Shown: one piece after another, positions 1 through 9,862 of the stretch
Layout of the letters: each line of letters begins with the position of its first letter
Numbering within the stretch: the first letter of the stretch is position 1
Assembly (NCBI GenBank): GCA_028688905.1
Contig: JAQTXH010000001.1
Location: 358,156 to 422,155 of the forward strand
DNA: 64,000 nt
Source: Acidiphilium sp.
GTDB lineage: Bacteria; Pseudomonadota; Alphaproteobacteria; Acetobacterales; Acetobacteraceae
Reading direction: 5' to 3'
Notes under the pieces: generated by a model
What the model was told of the DNA's origin: nothing
The model's input: the letters and a program-made list of their open reading frames with translations, nothing else
The model's database searches: none
Made by a program: the position numbers and the translations under genes

Positions 1-154
1 CAAACCGGCCGTTACCGGCGAAGGCGACAAACCGGCCGTTACCGGCGAAGGCGACAAACCGGCCGTTACCGGCGAAGGCGACAAACCGGCCGTTACCGGC
101 GAAGGCGACAAACCGGCCGTTACCGGCGAAGGCGACAAACCGGCCGTTACCGGC
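1..154 (+). repeat. 27-bp tandem repeat, about 5.7 copies
   Basis: Five identical 27-bp units start at 1, 28, 55, 82 and 109, and a sixth partial unit runs from 136 to about 154. The unit begins caaaccggccgttaccggcg. The array starts at the window edge, so its true length is unknown. Because 27 is a multiple of three and no frame contains a stop, all three forward frames stay open across it. The array ends 22 bp before the start codon of the ABC permease. Confidence 0.97.
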
Positions 155-172
155 CGGGGCGCGGGGGCATGA
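2..172 (+). CDS. C-terminal tail of a truncated upstream protein with nonapeptide repeats
   Basis: Only the 3' end is present. In this frame the repeat encodes the nonapeptide KPAVTGEGD at least five times, then KPAVTGRGAGA and a TGA at 170-172, four bases before the ATG of the next gene. The charged, flexible composition suits a disordered C-terminal tail. In related efflux operons the gene before two ABC-2 permeases encodes the ATP-binding subunit, so this may be the tail of that ATPase; that is inferred from context only. Another frame (QTGRYRRRR repeats) ends at TGA 178-180 and would overlap the permease start as ATGA, so the true frame is uncertain. Confidence 0.45.
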   Translation, partial: KPAVTGEGDKPAVTGEGDKPAVTGEGDKPAVTGEGDKPAVTGEGDKPAVTGRGAGA

Positions 173-176
173 CGCG

Positions 177-1313
177 ATGAACCTGCGCCGCGTCCTCGCC
201 ATGGCCTACAAGGAAATGCTTCAGGTTTGGCGTGATCCGCGCAGCCTGGCGATCGCGCTGCTGATGCCGCTGATGCAGATGGTGCTGCTCGGCTACGGCG
301 TCAGCCTCGACATCAGGCACGTGCCGCTCTGCGTGCTCGACCAGGAGAACAGCCAGACCAGCCGCGCCGTGGTCGAACGCTTCGTCGATTCCGGTTGGTT
401 CGCGGTCAGCCGCACGCTGGGCAGCGACGCCGCGGTGCGCGATGCGATGGATCGCGGCTCCTGCATCGGCGCGCTGGTGATCCCGGCGGATTTTTCGCGC
501 CGCCTCGCCACCACCGGCACCGGCCCGGTGCAGATCGTGTTCGATGCGACCGATGCCAACACCACCAATATCGCGCTCGGCTACGCCCAGGGCGTCGTCG
601 CCCTCGCCACCAGCGATCTCGATGCGACCTGGACGGCGGCGCGCGGCATCCACCCCGCCAATGTCGGCATGGTCGACCTCGAACCGCGCGTCTGGTTCAA
701 CGAGGGACTGGAAAGCCGCAACTTCATCATCCCCGGCGTGGTCGCGGTGATCCTGGCCCTGGTTGGCGCGCAACTCACGTCCCTCACCGTCTCGCGCGAG
801 TGGGAGCGCGGCACCATGGAGCAGCTGGTCTCCACCCCGGTCACGCCGTTCGAGGTGATGCTCGGCAAGCTGATGCCGTATTTCCTGATCGGGGCGATCG
901 ATGCGGCGTTCTGCCTGCTCGCCGCGATGTTCTGGTTCGACGTGCCGTTCAACGGCAGTCTCGCAACCCTGCTGGTCACCACGGCCCTGTTCATCGTGGT
1001 GGTGCTCTCGATCGGCTATCTGATCTCGGTGCGGGTGCGCAGCCAGTTGGGTGCCAGCCAGGTCGCGCTGCTGGTCACGCTGCTGCCGACCACGCTGCTG
1101 TCGGGGTACACGTTCCCGATCGACCAGATGCCGGCACCGGTCCGCATCCTCTCGCTGCTGGTCTATCCGCGCTACTACGTCACCATCATCCGCGCGGTGT
1201 TTCTCAAGGGCAGCGGCGTGATCGAACTGATCGACCCGATCATGGGCCTAGCGATCTACGCGGTCATCGTGCTCGCCCTCGCCAGCCGCGCCTTTCACAA
1301 GCGGCTCGACTAG
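177..1313 (+). CDS. ABC-2 type transporter permease (YhhJ/YbhS-like)
   Basis: A 378-residue inner-membrane permease of the ABC-2 family. The N-terminus MNLRRVLAMAYKEMLQVWRD is typical of these permeases: a cytosolic amphipathic stretch and the first membrane helix (about residues 20-42). A large extracytoplasmic domain follows (about 43-180), then five hydrophobic segments from about 185 to the end. The GTMEQLVSTPVTPFEVMLGK motif after the second helix is characteristic. It forms a pair with the next gene, which starts three bases later. Such pairs, with an ATPase and an HlyD-type adaptor, export drugs or other compounds; the substrate cannot be read from the sequence. Confidence 0.93.
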   Translation: MNLRRVLAMAYKEMLQVWRDPRSLAIALLMPLMQMVLLGYGVSLDIRHVPLCVLDQENSQTSRAVVERFVDSGWFAVSRTLGSDAAVRDAMDRGSCIGALVIPADFSRRLATTGTGPVQIVFDATDANTTNIALGYAQGVVALATSDLDATWTAARGIHPANVGMVDLEPRVWFNEGLESRNFIIPGVVAVILALVGAQLTSLTVSREWERGTMEQLVSTPVTPFEVMLGKLMPYFLIGAIDAAFCLLAAMFWFDVPFNGSLATLLVTTALFIVVVLSIGYLISVRVRSQLGASQVALLVTLLPTTLLSGYTFPIDQMPAPVRILSLLVYPRYYVTIIRAVFLKGSGVIELIDPIMGLAIYAVIVLALASRAFHKRLD

Positions 1314-1316
1314 GCC

Positions 1317-2447
1317 ATGTTCGAACGCATCCAGGTCATGCTGATGAAGGAGTTTCTCGAATTGTGGCGCGACCCCTGGGCGATGTTCCGCCTGATCGTG
1401 CCGCTGCTGATCCAGATGGTGGTGTTCGGCTACGCCGCGACCTTCACCGTCCATCACGTCTCGACCGCGGTGCTCGATCTCGACAACACCCAGGCCAGCC
1501 GCAGTCTGATCTCGCATTTCGCCGCGACCGGCCGGTTCGACATCGTCGCGATCGCGCACCGCCAGCGCACCATCACCCGCGACATCGATAACGGGAGCGT
1601 CGTGGTCGGCATCGTGATCCATTCCGGCTTCGGCCAGGACCTCGCCGACGGCCAGACCGCGCCGTTGCAGGTGATCGTCGATGGCACCAATTCGAACACC
1701 GCGCTGATCGCGCTCGGCTACGTCAGCCAGATCGTCTCGCTGTTCGAGGCGGATCGTGCCACCACGGCGTTTCCGAGCGCCGCGATGCCCGCGGTGCCGT
1801 CCGTGCGGGTCGCCCTGATCGACCAGCCGTGGTTCAACGAGGGGCTGGATGACCAGTGGTTCTTCATCCCCGGCGTGATCGGCACCATCACATTGTTGCA
1901 GGTGGTCAGCCTGACCGCCTTCGCCATCGTGCGCGAACGCGAGGTCGGCACGCTCGAACAGATCATGGTCAGCCCGATCAGCCGCGCCGAATTCATCCTC
2001 GGCAAGACCGTGCCGTTCTTTCTGATCGGGCTGGGCGACGTCACATTGGTCAGCGTGTTCGGCGTGCTGTGGTTCGGCGTGCCGTTCATCGGCAATCCGC
2101 TGGTGATGCTGCTCGGCGCGTCGCTGTTCCTGCTCGCCGCCCTCGGCCTCGGCCTCCTGCTCTCCACCCTGTCGCGCACGCAGCAGCAGGCCTTCGCGCT
2201 GAATTTTTTTCTGATCAACCCGCTCACCATCCTGTCGGGTTTTGCCTTCCCGATCGCGGCGATGCCGCACTGGCTGCAATGGCTCACCCTGATCAACCCG
2301 CTGCGCTACTTCCTGATCATCATCCGCGCGGTGTTCCTCAAGGGTGTCGGCGTCGAAGTGCTCTGGCCCGATCTGCTGGCGCTGACCCTGCTGGCCACGG
2401 TTCTGCTGGGGCTGAGCGTTCTGCGGTTCCGCAAGTCGCTGGATTGA
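1317..2447 (+). CDS. ABC-2 type transporter permease (YbhR-like)
   Basis: A 376-residue permease, the partner of the preceding gene and clearly related to it. It has the same architecture: one N-terminal helix (about 22-42), an extracytoplasmic domain, and five helices from about 185. The motif GTLEQIMVSPISRAEFILGK corresponds to that of the first permease. Three bases separate the two genes, so they are probably translated together and form a heterodimeric membrane unit. It ends 78 bp from the convergent N-ATPase operon. I see no clear intrinsic terminator in that gap. Confidence 0.93.
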   Translation: MFERIQVMLMKEFLELWRDPWAMFRLIVPLLIQMVVFGYAATFTVHHVSTAVLDLDNTQASRSLISHFAATGRFDIVAIAHRQRTITRDIDNGSVVVGIVIHSGFGQDLADGQTAPLQVIVDGTNSNTALIALGYVSQIVSLFEADRATTAFPSAAMPAVPSVRVALIDQPWFNEGLDDQWFFIPGVIGTITLLQVVSLTAFAIVREREVGTLEQIMVSPISRAEFILGKTVPFFLIGLGDVTLVSVFGVLWFGVPFIGNPLVMLLGASLFLLAALGLGLLLSTLSRTQQQAFALNFFLINPLTILSGFAFPIAAMPHWLQWLTLINPLRYFLIIIRAVFLKGVGVEVLWPDLLALTLLATVLLGLSVLRFRKSLD

Positions 2448-2525
2448 GGAGATGGTGCGCGGACGAAGCGGCAAAAATCATGCAGGTGCCGCGGTATTCG
2501 CCGCTTGGTATCACCGCCGCTTCGA

Positions 2526-3392
2526 TTATTCCCCGACGCGGGGCGACATCGGCTGGCTTGCCGTCTCGCCGGCGGCGAGTTCGATGATTTCGGCGGTGAT
2601 TTCGTCTTGCCGCACGATCCGCTGGGTCATTTCCAAGGTCGCGAGCTGGCGGTCGATCTGAGTATGGGCGGCGGCCATCGCTTCCATCCGCGCTTCGTTT
2701 TCCGCCGCGAAAGCATGCAGGGCGGCATTGCAGAGCAGGGTGTGCAGGTAATCGGCGGTCAGCGCGCCGAGCAGCGTGTCATGCGCCAGGGTGAGCAAGG
2801 GCGTGACCGGCTCGGCCGCGAGCGGGAGCCTCGACAGGTCGAGCGGGAACAGGTGCCGGCGTTCGACATGGGTACCGCCCCCTGGCTGCCACTGGCTGAA
2901 GACGACATCGAGCTGGTCGATCGCGCCGGCGGCGATGCGGCGGTAGAGTGCGACGGCGATGCGGTCGGCGAGACCGGGGATCGCCGGGGTATGCGCCGAC
3001 ATGGCATTTCGCCAGCCGGGGGTGATCCCTCGTTCGGTCGCGACCGCGGCGGCCCTGGTGCCGATCAGGAATATTACGGCGGTGGTCAGATCGGGGCCGA
3101 TGGCGTCGAACACCCGCTCGCTGAAGCCGCCGACGAAGCCCTGTTCGGCCCCGAAAACCACGAGGGCGGTGCGGGGCGATCGCGGCGGGCGGTCCGGGCG
3201 GGCGGCGGGCCTGATCGCCAGTACCCGGCCGATCGAGGCTGCAATCGTCGCGGCATAGGCATCGACGGCGGCAAGCTGGCCGCGCGCCTGCCGGGCGCGT
3301 GCCGCGGCAATGCCACGCATCGCGTTCACGATCGTACCGAGCTGGCGAATGCCATCGATCCGGGCGGTGATGTCGGCGAGGCGCTCGGTCAT
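2526..3392 (-). CDS. atpG: N-type ATPase gamma subunit
   Basis: A 288-residue gamma subunit, the central stalk that turns inside the alpha3beta3 head. The N-terminal helix ([29 protein letters not shown]) has the usual coiled-coil start with the MR-I-A region that contacts the catalytic head. The C-terminal helix ends in [21 protein letters not shown], matching the conserved second arm. The sequence between is divergent, as in other N-type enzymes. It is the last gene of the operon; its start overlaps the end of atpA by 4 bp. It lies convergent with the ABC permease gene. Confidence 0.93.
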   Translation of the reverse strand: MTERLADITARIDGIRQLGTIVNAMRGIAAARARQARGQLAAVDAYAATIAASIGRVLAIRPAARPDRPPRSPRTALVVFGAEQGFVGGFSERVFDAIGPDLTTAVIFLIGTRAAAVATERGITPGWRNAMSAHTPAIPGLADRIAVALYRRIAAGAIDQLDVVFSQWQPGGGTHVERRHLFPLDLSRLPLAAEPVTPLLTLAHDTLLGALTADYLHTLLCNAALHAFAAENEARMEAMAAAHTQIDRQLATLEMTQRIVRQDEITAEIIELAAGETASQPMSPRVGE

Positions 3393-4951
3393 GGCTCGCC
3401 CGCAGTGACCGGGGCCGGGCCGGGAACCAGGGTTTGGGCATAGTGCTTGAGTGTATCGTGAAGGGCCTGGCGCTGGGCGGCGTCGAGCGTGCCGGTCTGC
3501 TCGACCATCCGGACCGTGTCGGCTGCGCCGCGAGCGAGGGCGTCGCGCAGGCCGAGCCGGAACGCAATGATCAACGGTAGCGGCAGGGCATCGAGCAGAC
3601 CGGCCTGGGCCGCCAGGATCAACGCCACCTCGTCGGCGAGCCGCAGCGGCGCGTGCTGCGGCTGATTGAGGATGGCGCGGATACGAGCGCCACGGATCAG
3701 CTGATCGCGCACCCGCGCATCGGGCAACCCGCCGAATCGGGTGAAGGCTTCCATTTCAAGGAACTGGGCATAATCGAGGCGCAGGGTTTCGGCGGCCTCG
3801 CGCAGGGCGGGGGCCTGGGTTTTGCCGCCGACCCGGCTGACGCTGATACCGACGTTGACCGCCGGCTTCTGGCCTTCGTGGAACAGCTTGGTGTCGAGCA
3901 CGATCTGGCCGTCGGTGATCGAGATCAGGTTGGTTGGAATATAGGCGCTGAGATTGCCGGCGTCGGTTTCGGCGATCGGCAGGGCGGTCAGCGAACCGCC
4001 GCCCTTGTCTTTTGACAGTTTCGCGGCCCGTTCCAGCAGTCGGGCGTGGACATAGAACACATCGCCGGGATAGGCCTCGCGGCCGGGTGATTGACGGGTC
4101 AGCAGAGCGATCTCGCGGTGGGTTGCGGCGTGTTTGCTGAGGTCGTCGATCACGATCAGGGCGTGCTGGCCGGCGTCGCGAAAATACTCCGCCATGGTGA
4201 AGCCGGCAAACGGGGCGATCCATTGCAGGCCGGGCGAACTCGCGGCACCCGCCACGACGATGATGCAGCGCTCGGGCGCACCGCCGGCGAGGATGGCGTC
4301 GATCGCGCGGCGCACGCTCGAGGTTTTCTGGCCAACCGCGACGTAGACGCAGATGATGTCGCTGGTTTTCTGGCTGATGATGGTGTCGATCGCGATCGTG
4401 GTCTTGCCGGTGACGCGGTCTCCGATGATGAGTTCGCGCTGGCCGCGGCCGAGCGCGAACAGGGTGTCGATGACGACCAGACCGGTCTGGACCGGCTGGA
4501 CCACGAGATCGCGGTCGATGATCGCCGGGGCCGGACGCTCGATTGGCTCCAGTCTGGTTGCAACGATGGGTCCCTTGCCGTCGAGCGGGCGGCCGAGCGG
4601 ATCGACGATGCGGCCGAGCAGCGCCGGCCCGACCGGCACGCGCACCACGTCGCCGGTGCCGCGCACCGCGTCGCCCGCTTCGATCGCATCGACATCGTCG
4701 AGCATGACGCAACCGATCCGGTCGGGTTCGAGCATCTGGGCAAATCCGAACGAACCCTTGTCGAACCGTAACAGTTCATCGAGCCGGATATCGGGCAATC
4801 CGGAAATGAGCGCGATGCCGTCGCCGACCGTTTCGACCCGGCCGATCTGTTCGGCCTTCGGGCCGAGCGGCGCGGCACCGACGCGGGCGCTCGCCTGCGC
4901 GAACCAGGTGTTCGCCCAGGTGCTTGCACCGTTATCGGGTTGCGCTGTCAT
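3389..4951 (-). CDS. atpA: N-type ATPase alpha subunit
   Basis: The non-catalytic nucleotide-binding subunit of the F1 head, 520 residues from the chosen ATG at 4951 ([11 protein letters not shown]). The frame is open 66 bp further upstream, but that part reads as low-complexity sequence inside atpF. The beta-barrel domain is at about 30-95. The P-loop GDRVTGKT lies near residue 170 and differs from the usual GDRQTGKT by Val for Gln. The conserved [14 protein letters not shown] stretch is present. It overlaps atpF by 20 bp and atpG by 4 bp. Operon order and divergence from housekeeping AtpA mark it as the N-ATPase form. Confidence 0.95.
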   Translation of the reverse strand: MTAQPDNGASTWANTWFAQASARVGAAPLGPKAEQIGRVETVGDGIALISGLPDIRLDELLRFDKGSFGFAQMLEPDRIGCVMLDDVDAIEAGDAVRGTGDVVRVPVGPALLGRIVDPLGRPLDGKGPIVATRLEPIERPAPAIIDRDLVVQPVQTGLVVIDTLFALGRGQRELIIGDRVTGKTTIAIDTIISQKTSDIICVYVAVGQKTSSVRRAIDAILAGGAPERCIIVVAGAASSPGLQWIAPFAGFTMAEYFRDAGQHALIVIDDLSKHAATHREIALLTRQSPGREAYPGDVFYVHARLLERAAKLSKDKGGGSLTALPIAETDAGNLSAYIPTNLISITDGQIVLDTKLFHEGQKPAVNVGISVSRVGGKTQAPALREAAETLRLDYAQFLEMEAFTRFGGLPDARVRDQLIRGARIRAILNQPQHAPLRLADEVALILAAQAGLLDALPLPLIIAFRLGLRDALARGAADTVRMVEQTGTLDAAQRQALHDTLKHYAQTLVPGPAPVTAGEP

Positions 4952-5675
4952 GGTTGATCTCCGCGCGGATCTGGTCGAGGTCGGCGCGCCAGCTGTTGCG
5001 CAGCACGAAATGATCACCGCGCATTTCCAGACCGGCGATCAGCGCTGGATCGGTCCGGAACACGATTTTCGGTGCGTCACCGAAGGCGCTGGCGATGCGC
5101 TCGCGGCAGCGATCCTGTTCGGACGGATCGAGCGTGGTCGCGCTGATCGCTTCGAGCGTTCCGCTGGCCGCCGCTGCCCGCCGCACCGGTTCGGGCAGGG
5201 TGGCGATTTCCCGCAGCAGCCCGTCGAGGAACGCCGCGCGCACCGCAGCACCGTCCAACCGTGCGGCGAGGCGACCGGCGATGGCGAGTGCGAGGTCGCT
5301 CGCCCGATCGGCCCAATCCTGCCGCGCATTTTCGCGGGCCGTTTCGATCGCCGTCGCCGCACTAGCCTGCAGGGCGGCCGCATTCTCGGTCGCCTTGGCC
5401 AGCAACGCGATCCGCGACCGTTCGGCATCCTCATGGGCGGCGGCCAGGATTGCTGCGCGTTCCTGGGCGAAGCCGGCGCGGGTGGCCTCGATTTCGGCGA
5501 GGGCGGTGCTCGCCTGGTGCCGGCTGGAAGCGGCCTCGTCCAGGCTGCGCTGTGCGGTCAGGCGGCGCTGCTCGATCATGGCGGCGACCGGCCGCCAGAA
5601 ATAGCGGCCGAGCAGCCAGATCAGGATCAGGACGTTGGCCGTCTGGAGCAGCAAGGTCCGCCAGTCGAGCGTCAT
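4932..5675 (-). CDS. atpF: N-type ATPase b subunit with delta-like C-terminal domain
   Basis: At 247 residues this is much longer than an ordinary b subunit (about 160). One membrane helix (about 5-25, [20 protein letters not shown]) is followed by a long Ala/Glu/Arg-rich helix (about 30-140) forming the peripheral stalk. The remainder (about 150-247) resembles the C-terminal part of the delta subunit. No separate delta gene exists in the operon, and N-ATPases are known for this extended b subunit, so the C-terminal region probably fastens the stalk to F1. It starts 13 bp after atpE. Confidence 0.92.
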   Translation of the reverse strand: MTLDWRTLLLQTANVLILIWLLGRYFWRPVAAMIEQRRLTAQRSLDEAASSRHQASTALAEIEATRAGFAQERAAILAAAHEDAERSRIALLAKATENAAALQASAATAIETARENARQDWADRASDLALAIAGRLAARLDGAAVRAAFLDGLLREIATLPEPVRRAAAASGTLEAISATTLDPSEQDRCRERIASAFGDAPKIVFRTDPALIAGLEMRGDHFVLRNSWRADLDQIRAEINHDSATR

Positions 5676-5688
5676 GACGTCATTTCGG

Positions 5689-5940
5689 TCACGGATGGGT
5701 CAGCAGTGGATTGGCGAACAACAGCAGCAGGGCGATCACCAGACAGTAGATCGCCATCGTCTCGATCATCGCGAGGCCGACGAACAAGGTGCGCGAGATG
5801 GTGTTGGCGGCCTCGGGCTGGCGCGCTATGGCATCCATCGCGGCGGCCACGGCGCGACCTTCACCCAACGCGGGGCCGATCGCGCCGAACGACACCGCGA
5901 TGGCGGCGGAGATGATGCTTGCGAAGGCGAGCCAGTTCAT
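5689..5940 (-). CDS. atpE: N-type ATPase c subunit (rotor ring)
   Basis: An 83-residue hairpin of two membrane helices joined by the polar loop ARQPEA (39-44), which contacts the stalk. The ion-binding carboxylate of helix 2 is Glu60 within IETMAIY, so Thr61 and Tyr65 take the places of the Ser/Thr and Tyr that ligand sodium in sodium-driven rings. In helix 1 the GEG motif puts Glu27 where sodium-type rings carry Gln. This second carboxylate is a feature of N-ATPase c subunits; whether the ion is Na+ or H+ cannot be settled from the sequence. It overlaps atpB by 4 bp. Confidence 0.95.
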   Translation of the reverse strand: MNWLAFASIISAAIAVSFGAIGPALGEGRAVAAAMDAIARQPEAANTISRTLFVGLAMIETMAIYCLVIALLLLFANPLLTHP

Positions 5941-6650
5941 GGCGGTGTCCTTGGTGCGGGGTTGTCGGGGCGGGGTTCGGGTTTGAGTTTAGCCTCGCCG
6001 ATTGCGCCGGCGATGAACACCATCGCGAGAATGGCGAAAATATAGGCTTGCACCGCACCGGTCAGAAGATCGAGCGCCATCAGCGGAATCGGCACCAGAA
6101 GTCCGGCGAGCGACAGGATGATTCCGATCACGAACACGCCGCTCATCACGTTGCCGAACAGGCGGACCAGTAGCGAGAAGGTGCGGGTCAGGCTTTCGAC
6201 GAAATTGAGCGGGATCATGATCGGGTTGGGGGTTGCGAAGGTTGCGAGATACCCGCGCACCCCGCCGGCGCGAATGCCGAACCAGATCACCGCGAGGAAC
6301 ACGAGGCCGGCAAGGGCGGCATCGGTCTCGATATGGGCGGTGGGCGGTTCGACGCCCGGCACCAGCGTGGACCAGTTGGCAACGAAGATGAACACGAACA
6401 AGGTGCCGATGAAGCTGCGGTAGGGCGAGGGTTCGAGCCGCATCGTATCACGGATCTGACTGTCCACCACATCGACGATCAGTTCGAAAGCGGCCTGGGT
6501 CGCGGAGGGTACCAAGGTCAGGCGACGGCTGACCAGGATGCCGCCGCCGACCAGCACCGCCATGATGGCCCAGGTGACGATGACCGGCTCGGTGATCGGT
6601 ACCGGACCGAGGTGGAACAAAGCGACACTGGTGAGCGGCGAGGTGGTCAT
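5937..6650 (-). CDS. atpB: N-type ATPase a subunit
   Basis: The membrane stator that holds the ion half-channels, 237 residues from the ATG at 6650 (MTTSPLTSVALFHLGPVPIT). The frame is open further upstream, but that part is the shadow of atpR. Hydrophobic segments cover most of the protein. The essential arginine is in SLLVRLFGNVMSG (about residue 175), and the segment QAYIFAILAMVFIAGAIGEA (about 200-220) is the usual last helix. Its start overlaps atpR by 4 bp and its stop overlaps atpE by 4 bp. Confidence 0.95.
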   Translation of the reverse strand: MTTSPLTSVALFHLGPVPITEPVIVTWAIMAVLVGGGILVSRRLTLVPSATQAAFELIVDVVDSQIRDTMRLEPSPYRSFIGTLFVFIFVANWSTLVPGVEPPTAHIETDAALAGLVFLAVIWFGIRAGGVRGYLATFATPNPIMIPLNFVESLTRTFSLLVRLFGNVMSGVFVIGIILSLAGLLVPIPLMALDLLTGAVQAYIFAILAMVFIAGAIGEAKLKPEPRPDNPAPRTPP

Positions 6651-6952
6651 GATGCAACCGCGCGGCGCGCGCGCAGGACGATGGCCCGGCCGATCAGGAC
6701 GCCGAGCGCCATCGCGAGCAACGCACCCGCACCCGTCAGGCCGGCCAGGACCAGCGATCCCGCCAGAAGCACGACACGCACGATCGTCAGGGCGATGGCG
6801 GTGCCAATGTGGCCGCGCGGGATGAACGCTCTGGTGCTCCACCACAGGATGTTGAAATAGAGCACACCGAGTCCGACACCGGCGGCCAGAAAGCCCGCGA
6901 GGCCGAGCGCCACCCGCCATTCCGGAAGATTGCCGAACCCCCCGGGGATCAT
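6647..6952 (-). CDS. atpR: N-ATPase membrane protein AtpR
   Basis: A 101-residue protein with three predicted membrane helices (about 12-35, 47-68, 72-92). An arginine lies inside the second (ALTIVRVVLLAG) and the chain ends with a basic tail (RARRAVAS). Position between atpQ and atpB is diagnostic for AtpR, found only in N-ATPase operons. It is thought to help assemble the c ring, with its arginine near the c-ring carboxylates. It overlaps both neighbours by 4 bp. Confidence 0.88.
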   Translation of the reverse strand: MIPGGFGNLPEWRVALGLAGFLAAGVGLGVLYFNILWWSTRAFIPRGHIGTAIALTIVRVVLLAGSLVLAGLTGAGALLAMALGVLIGRAIVLRARRAVAS

Positions 6953-7262
6953 GCGCTATTCATCCATTTCCAGGCGGACCAGCAGCCGAGTCCGAGGCCG
7001 ATCATCAGGAGCGGCGCGGTCCAGAACAGGCCGGAGGCGAACACGCGGTCGAGCCAGCGGCCGAGGAACAGGCCGATCAGCATCGGCACGACGATGATCC
7101 AGCCCAGCACGCCGATCTGGGCGAGCCGGCGGGCCACCGAGGGGTCGCCCTCCCGCAGCCAGCGCCGGTGACGCTCGTCGCGGCGGCGCACCGCTTTCAG
7201 CAACGGGTCGTTCTCGCTGGAGTCGGAACCGGAGTCGGGGCTGGAGTCGGGGCCGGGCGGGA

Positions 7263-7266
<4 letters not shown>
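6949..7266 (-). CDS. atpQ: N-ATPase AtpQ, AtpI-like membrane protein
   Basis: A 105-residue protein from the ATG at 7266. The first 20 residues are a Pro/Asp/Ser-rich tail (PDSSPDSGSDSSEND) encoded by a locally repetitive stretch. A charged segment (about 23-49) and two membrane helices (about 50-70 and 80-102) follow. The segment from ARRLAQIGVLGW to GLFLGRWLD resembles AtpI, an assembly factor of F-type ATPases. The acidic tail is probably cytosolic. Four-base overlaps with atpC and atpR suggest coupled translation. Confidence 0.88.
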
Positions 7267-9148
<1,882 letters not shown>

Positions 9149-9622
9149 CTACGCCAGCAGCTGTTCCGGCGACTTTGCGAGAACGCGCACGAGGTCGGCA
9201 CGGCTGACGATTCCAACCACGCGACCGTCACGCAGCACCGGCACCCGCTTGATGTGATGTTCCGCCAGCAGATCGGCGATGTCGGTGATCGTGGTGTCCT
9301 CGGTGACGGTGATGACCGGCCTGACCATCAGGTCAGCGGCCTTGTGGAGGTCGAGCCGGATGTAATCGAGAAAGGCCGGGGCGAGTTCGCCGCCTTCCGC
9401 CAGCATGTCGAGCCACCACGCGCGGTGAACCTGATTTTTCGCGCCGAACGGGCGGATCAGGTCACCCTCGCTCAGCATGCCGACCAGGGTGCCCGCGGCA
9501 TCGACCACCGGGGCCGCGCTGATGTTATGGGTGGCGAGGACCGCCGCGGCGGCGGGCACCAGGTCGTCCGGACGGATGGAGATGACCTTGCTGGTCATGA
9601 CGGTTTTGGCGGTTTCGGGCAT
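9149..9622 (-). CDS. CBS-domain protein ahead of the N-ATPase operon
   Basis: A 157-residue soluble protein with two CBS motifs: about 8-65 (ending GTLVGMLSEGDLIRPFG) and about 98-153 (ending RVVGIVSRADLVRVL). Paired CBS motifs bind adenine nucleotides and act as energy sensors. The insert between them (HRAWWLDMLAEGGELAPAFLDY) also occurs in modified form in the CBS-BON protein at 25957. Only 24 bp separate it from atpD, so it is probably the first gene of the transcript and may sense adenylate charge for the ATPase; that role is inferred. A good ribosome site (ggggagg) lies about 13 bases before the ATG. Confidence 0.9.
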   Translation of the reverse strand: MPETAKTVMTSKVISIRPDDLVPAAAAVLATHNISAAPVVDAAGTLVGMLSEGDLIRPFGAKNQVHRAWWLDMLAEGGELAPAFLDYIRLDLHKAADLMVRPVITVTEDTTITDIADLLAEHHIKRVPVLRDGRVVGIVSRADLVRVLAKSPEQLLA

Positions 9623-9732
9623 AATATCGCGTTAGCCTCCCCTTGGTCTGGAATGGTACCTTGATGAATTAAACCTCGCCGGCGGCACAACGAGTCTTTC
9701 GAAACAGGCGACTAGATCAGTATTGTCATTCA

Positions 9733-9754
9733 GTCATTGACCCAGGTCAATGAC
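9733..9754. promoter_or_regulatory. FNR/Crp-type palindrome between divergent genes
   Basis: A perfect inverted repeat with 10-base arms (GTCATTGACC and its complement) and a CA spacer. Its core, TTGAC-N4-GTCAA at 9737-9750, fits the FNR/DNR family consensus. It sits almost exactly midway between two divergent genes: 114 bp from the CBS/N-ATPase start at 9622 and 112 bp from the fusion gene start at 9863. The TAATAC at 9779-9784 could be a rightward -10, but the spacing (-47.5) is not ideal. No good leftward -10 stands out. Confidence 0.65.
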
Positions 9755-9862
9755 TCTGCCGGTGCGGCTCGGTAGCGGTAATACTCGCTTGGCCGGCCAA
9801 GACCGGTTCCAATCGTTACGTTGCTGTGCAGATCAGGCGTCCTGACGGGGAGTTCTCGATCG

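Noticed and set aside
1..154. CRISPR-like array
   Set aside because: The repeats are directly joined with no spacers and keep an open frame, so this is a coding tandem repeat.
395..1591. Long overlapping forward frame inside the ABC permeases
   Set aside because: Arg/His/Gly-rich shadow of the real permease frames, typical of high-GC DNA.
1248..2474. 408-codon antisense frame
   Set aside because: Antisense shadow full of His, Arg and Asp; no domain is recognisable.
2452..2661. Short gene starting after gaggag behind the second permease
   Set aside because: It runs antisense into atpG and has no recognisable product.
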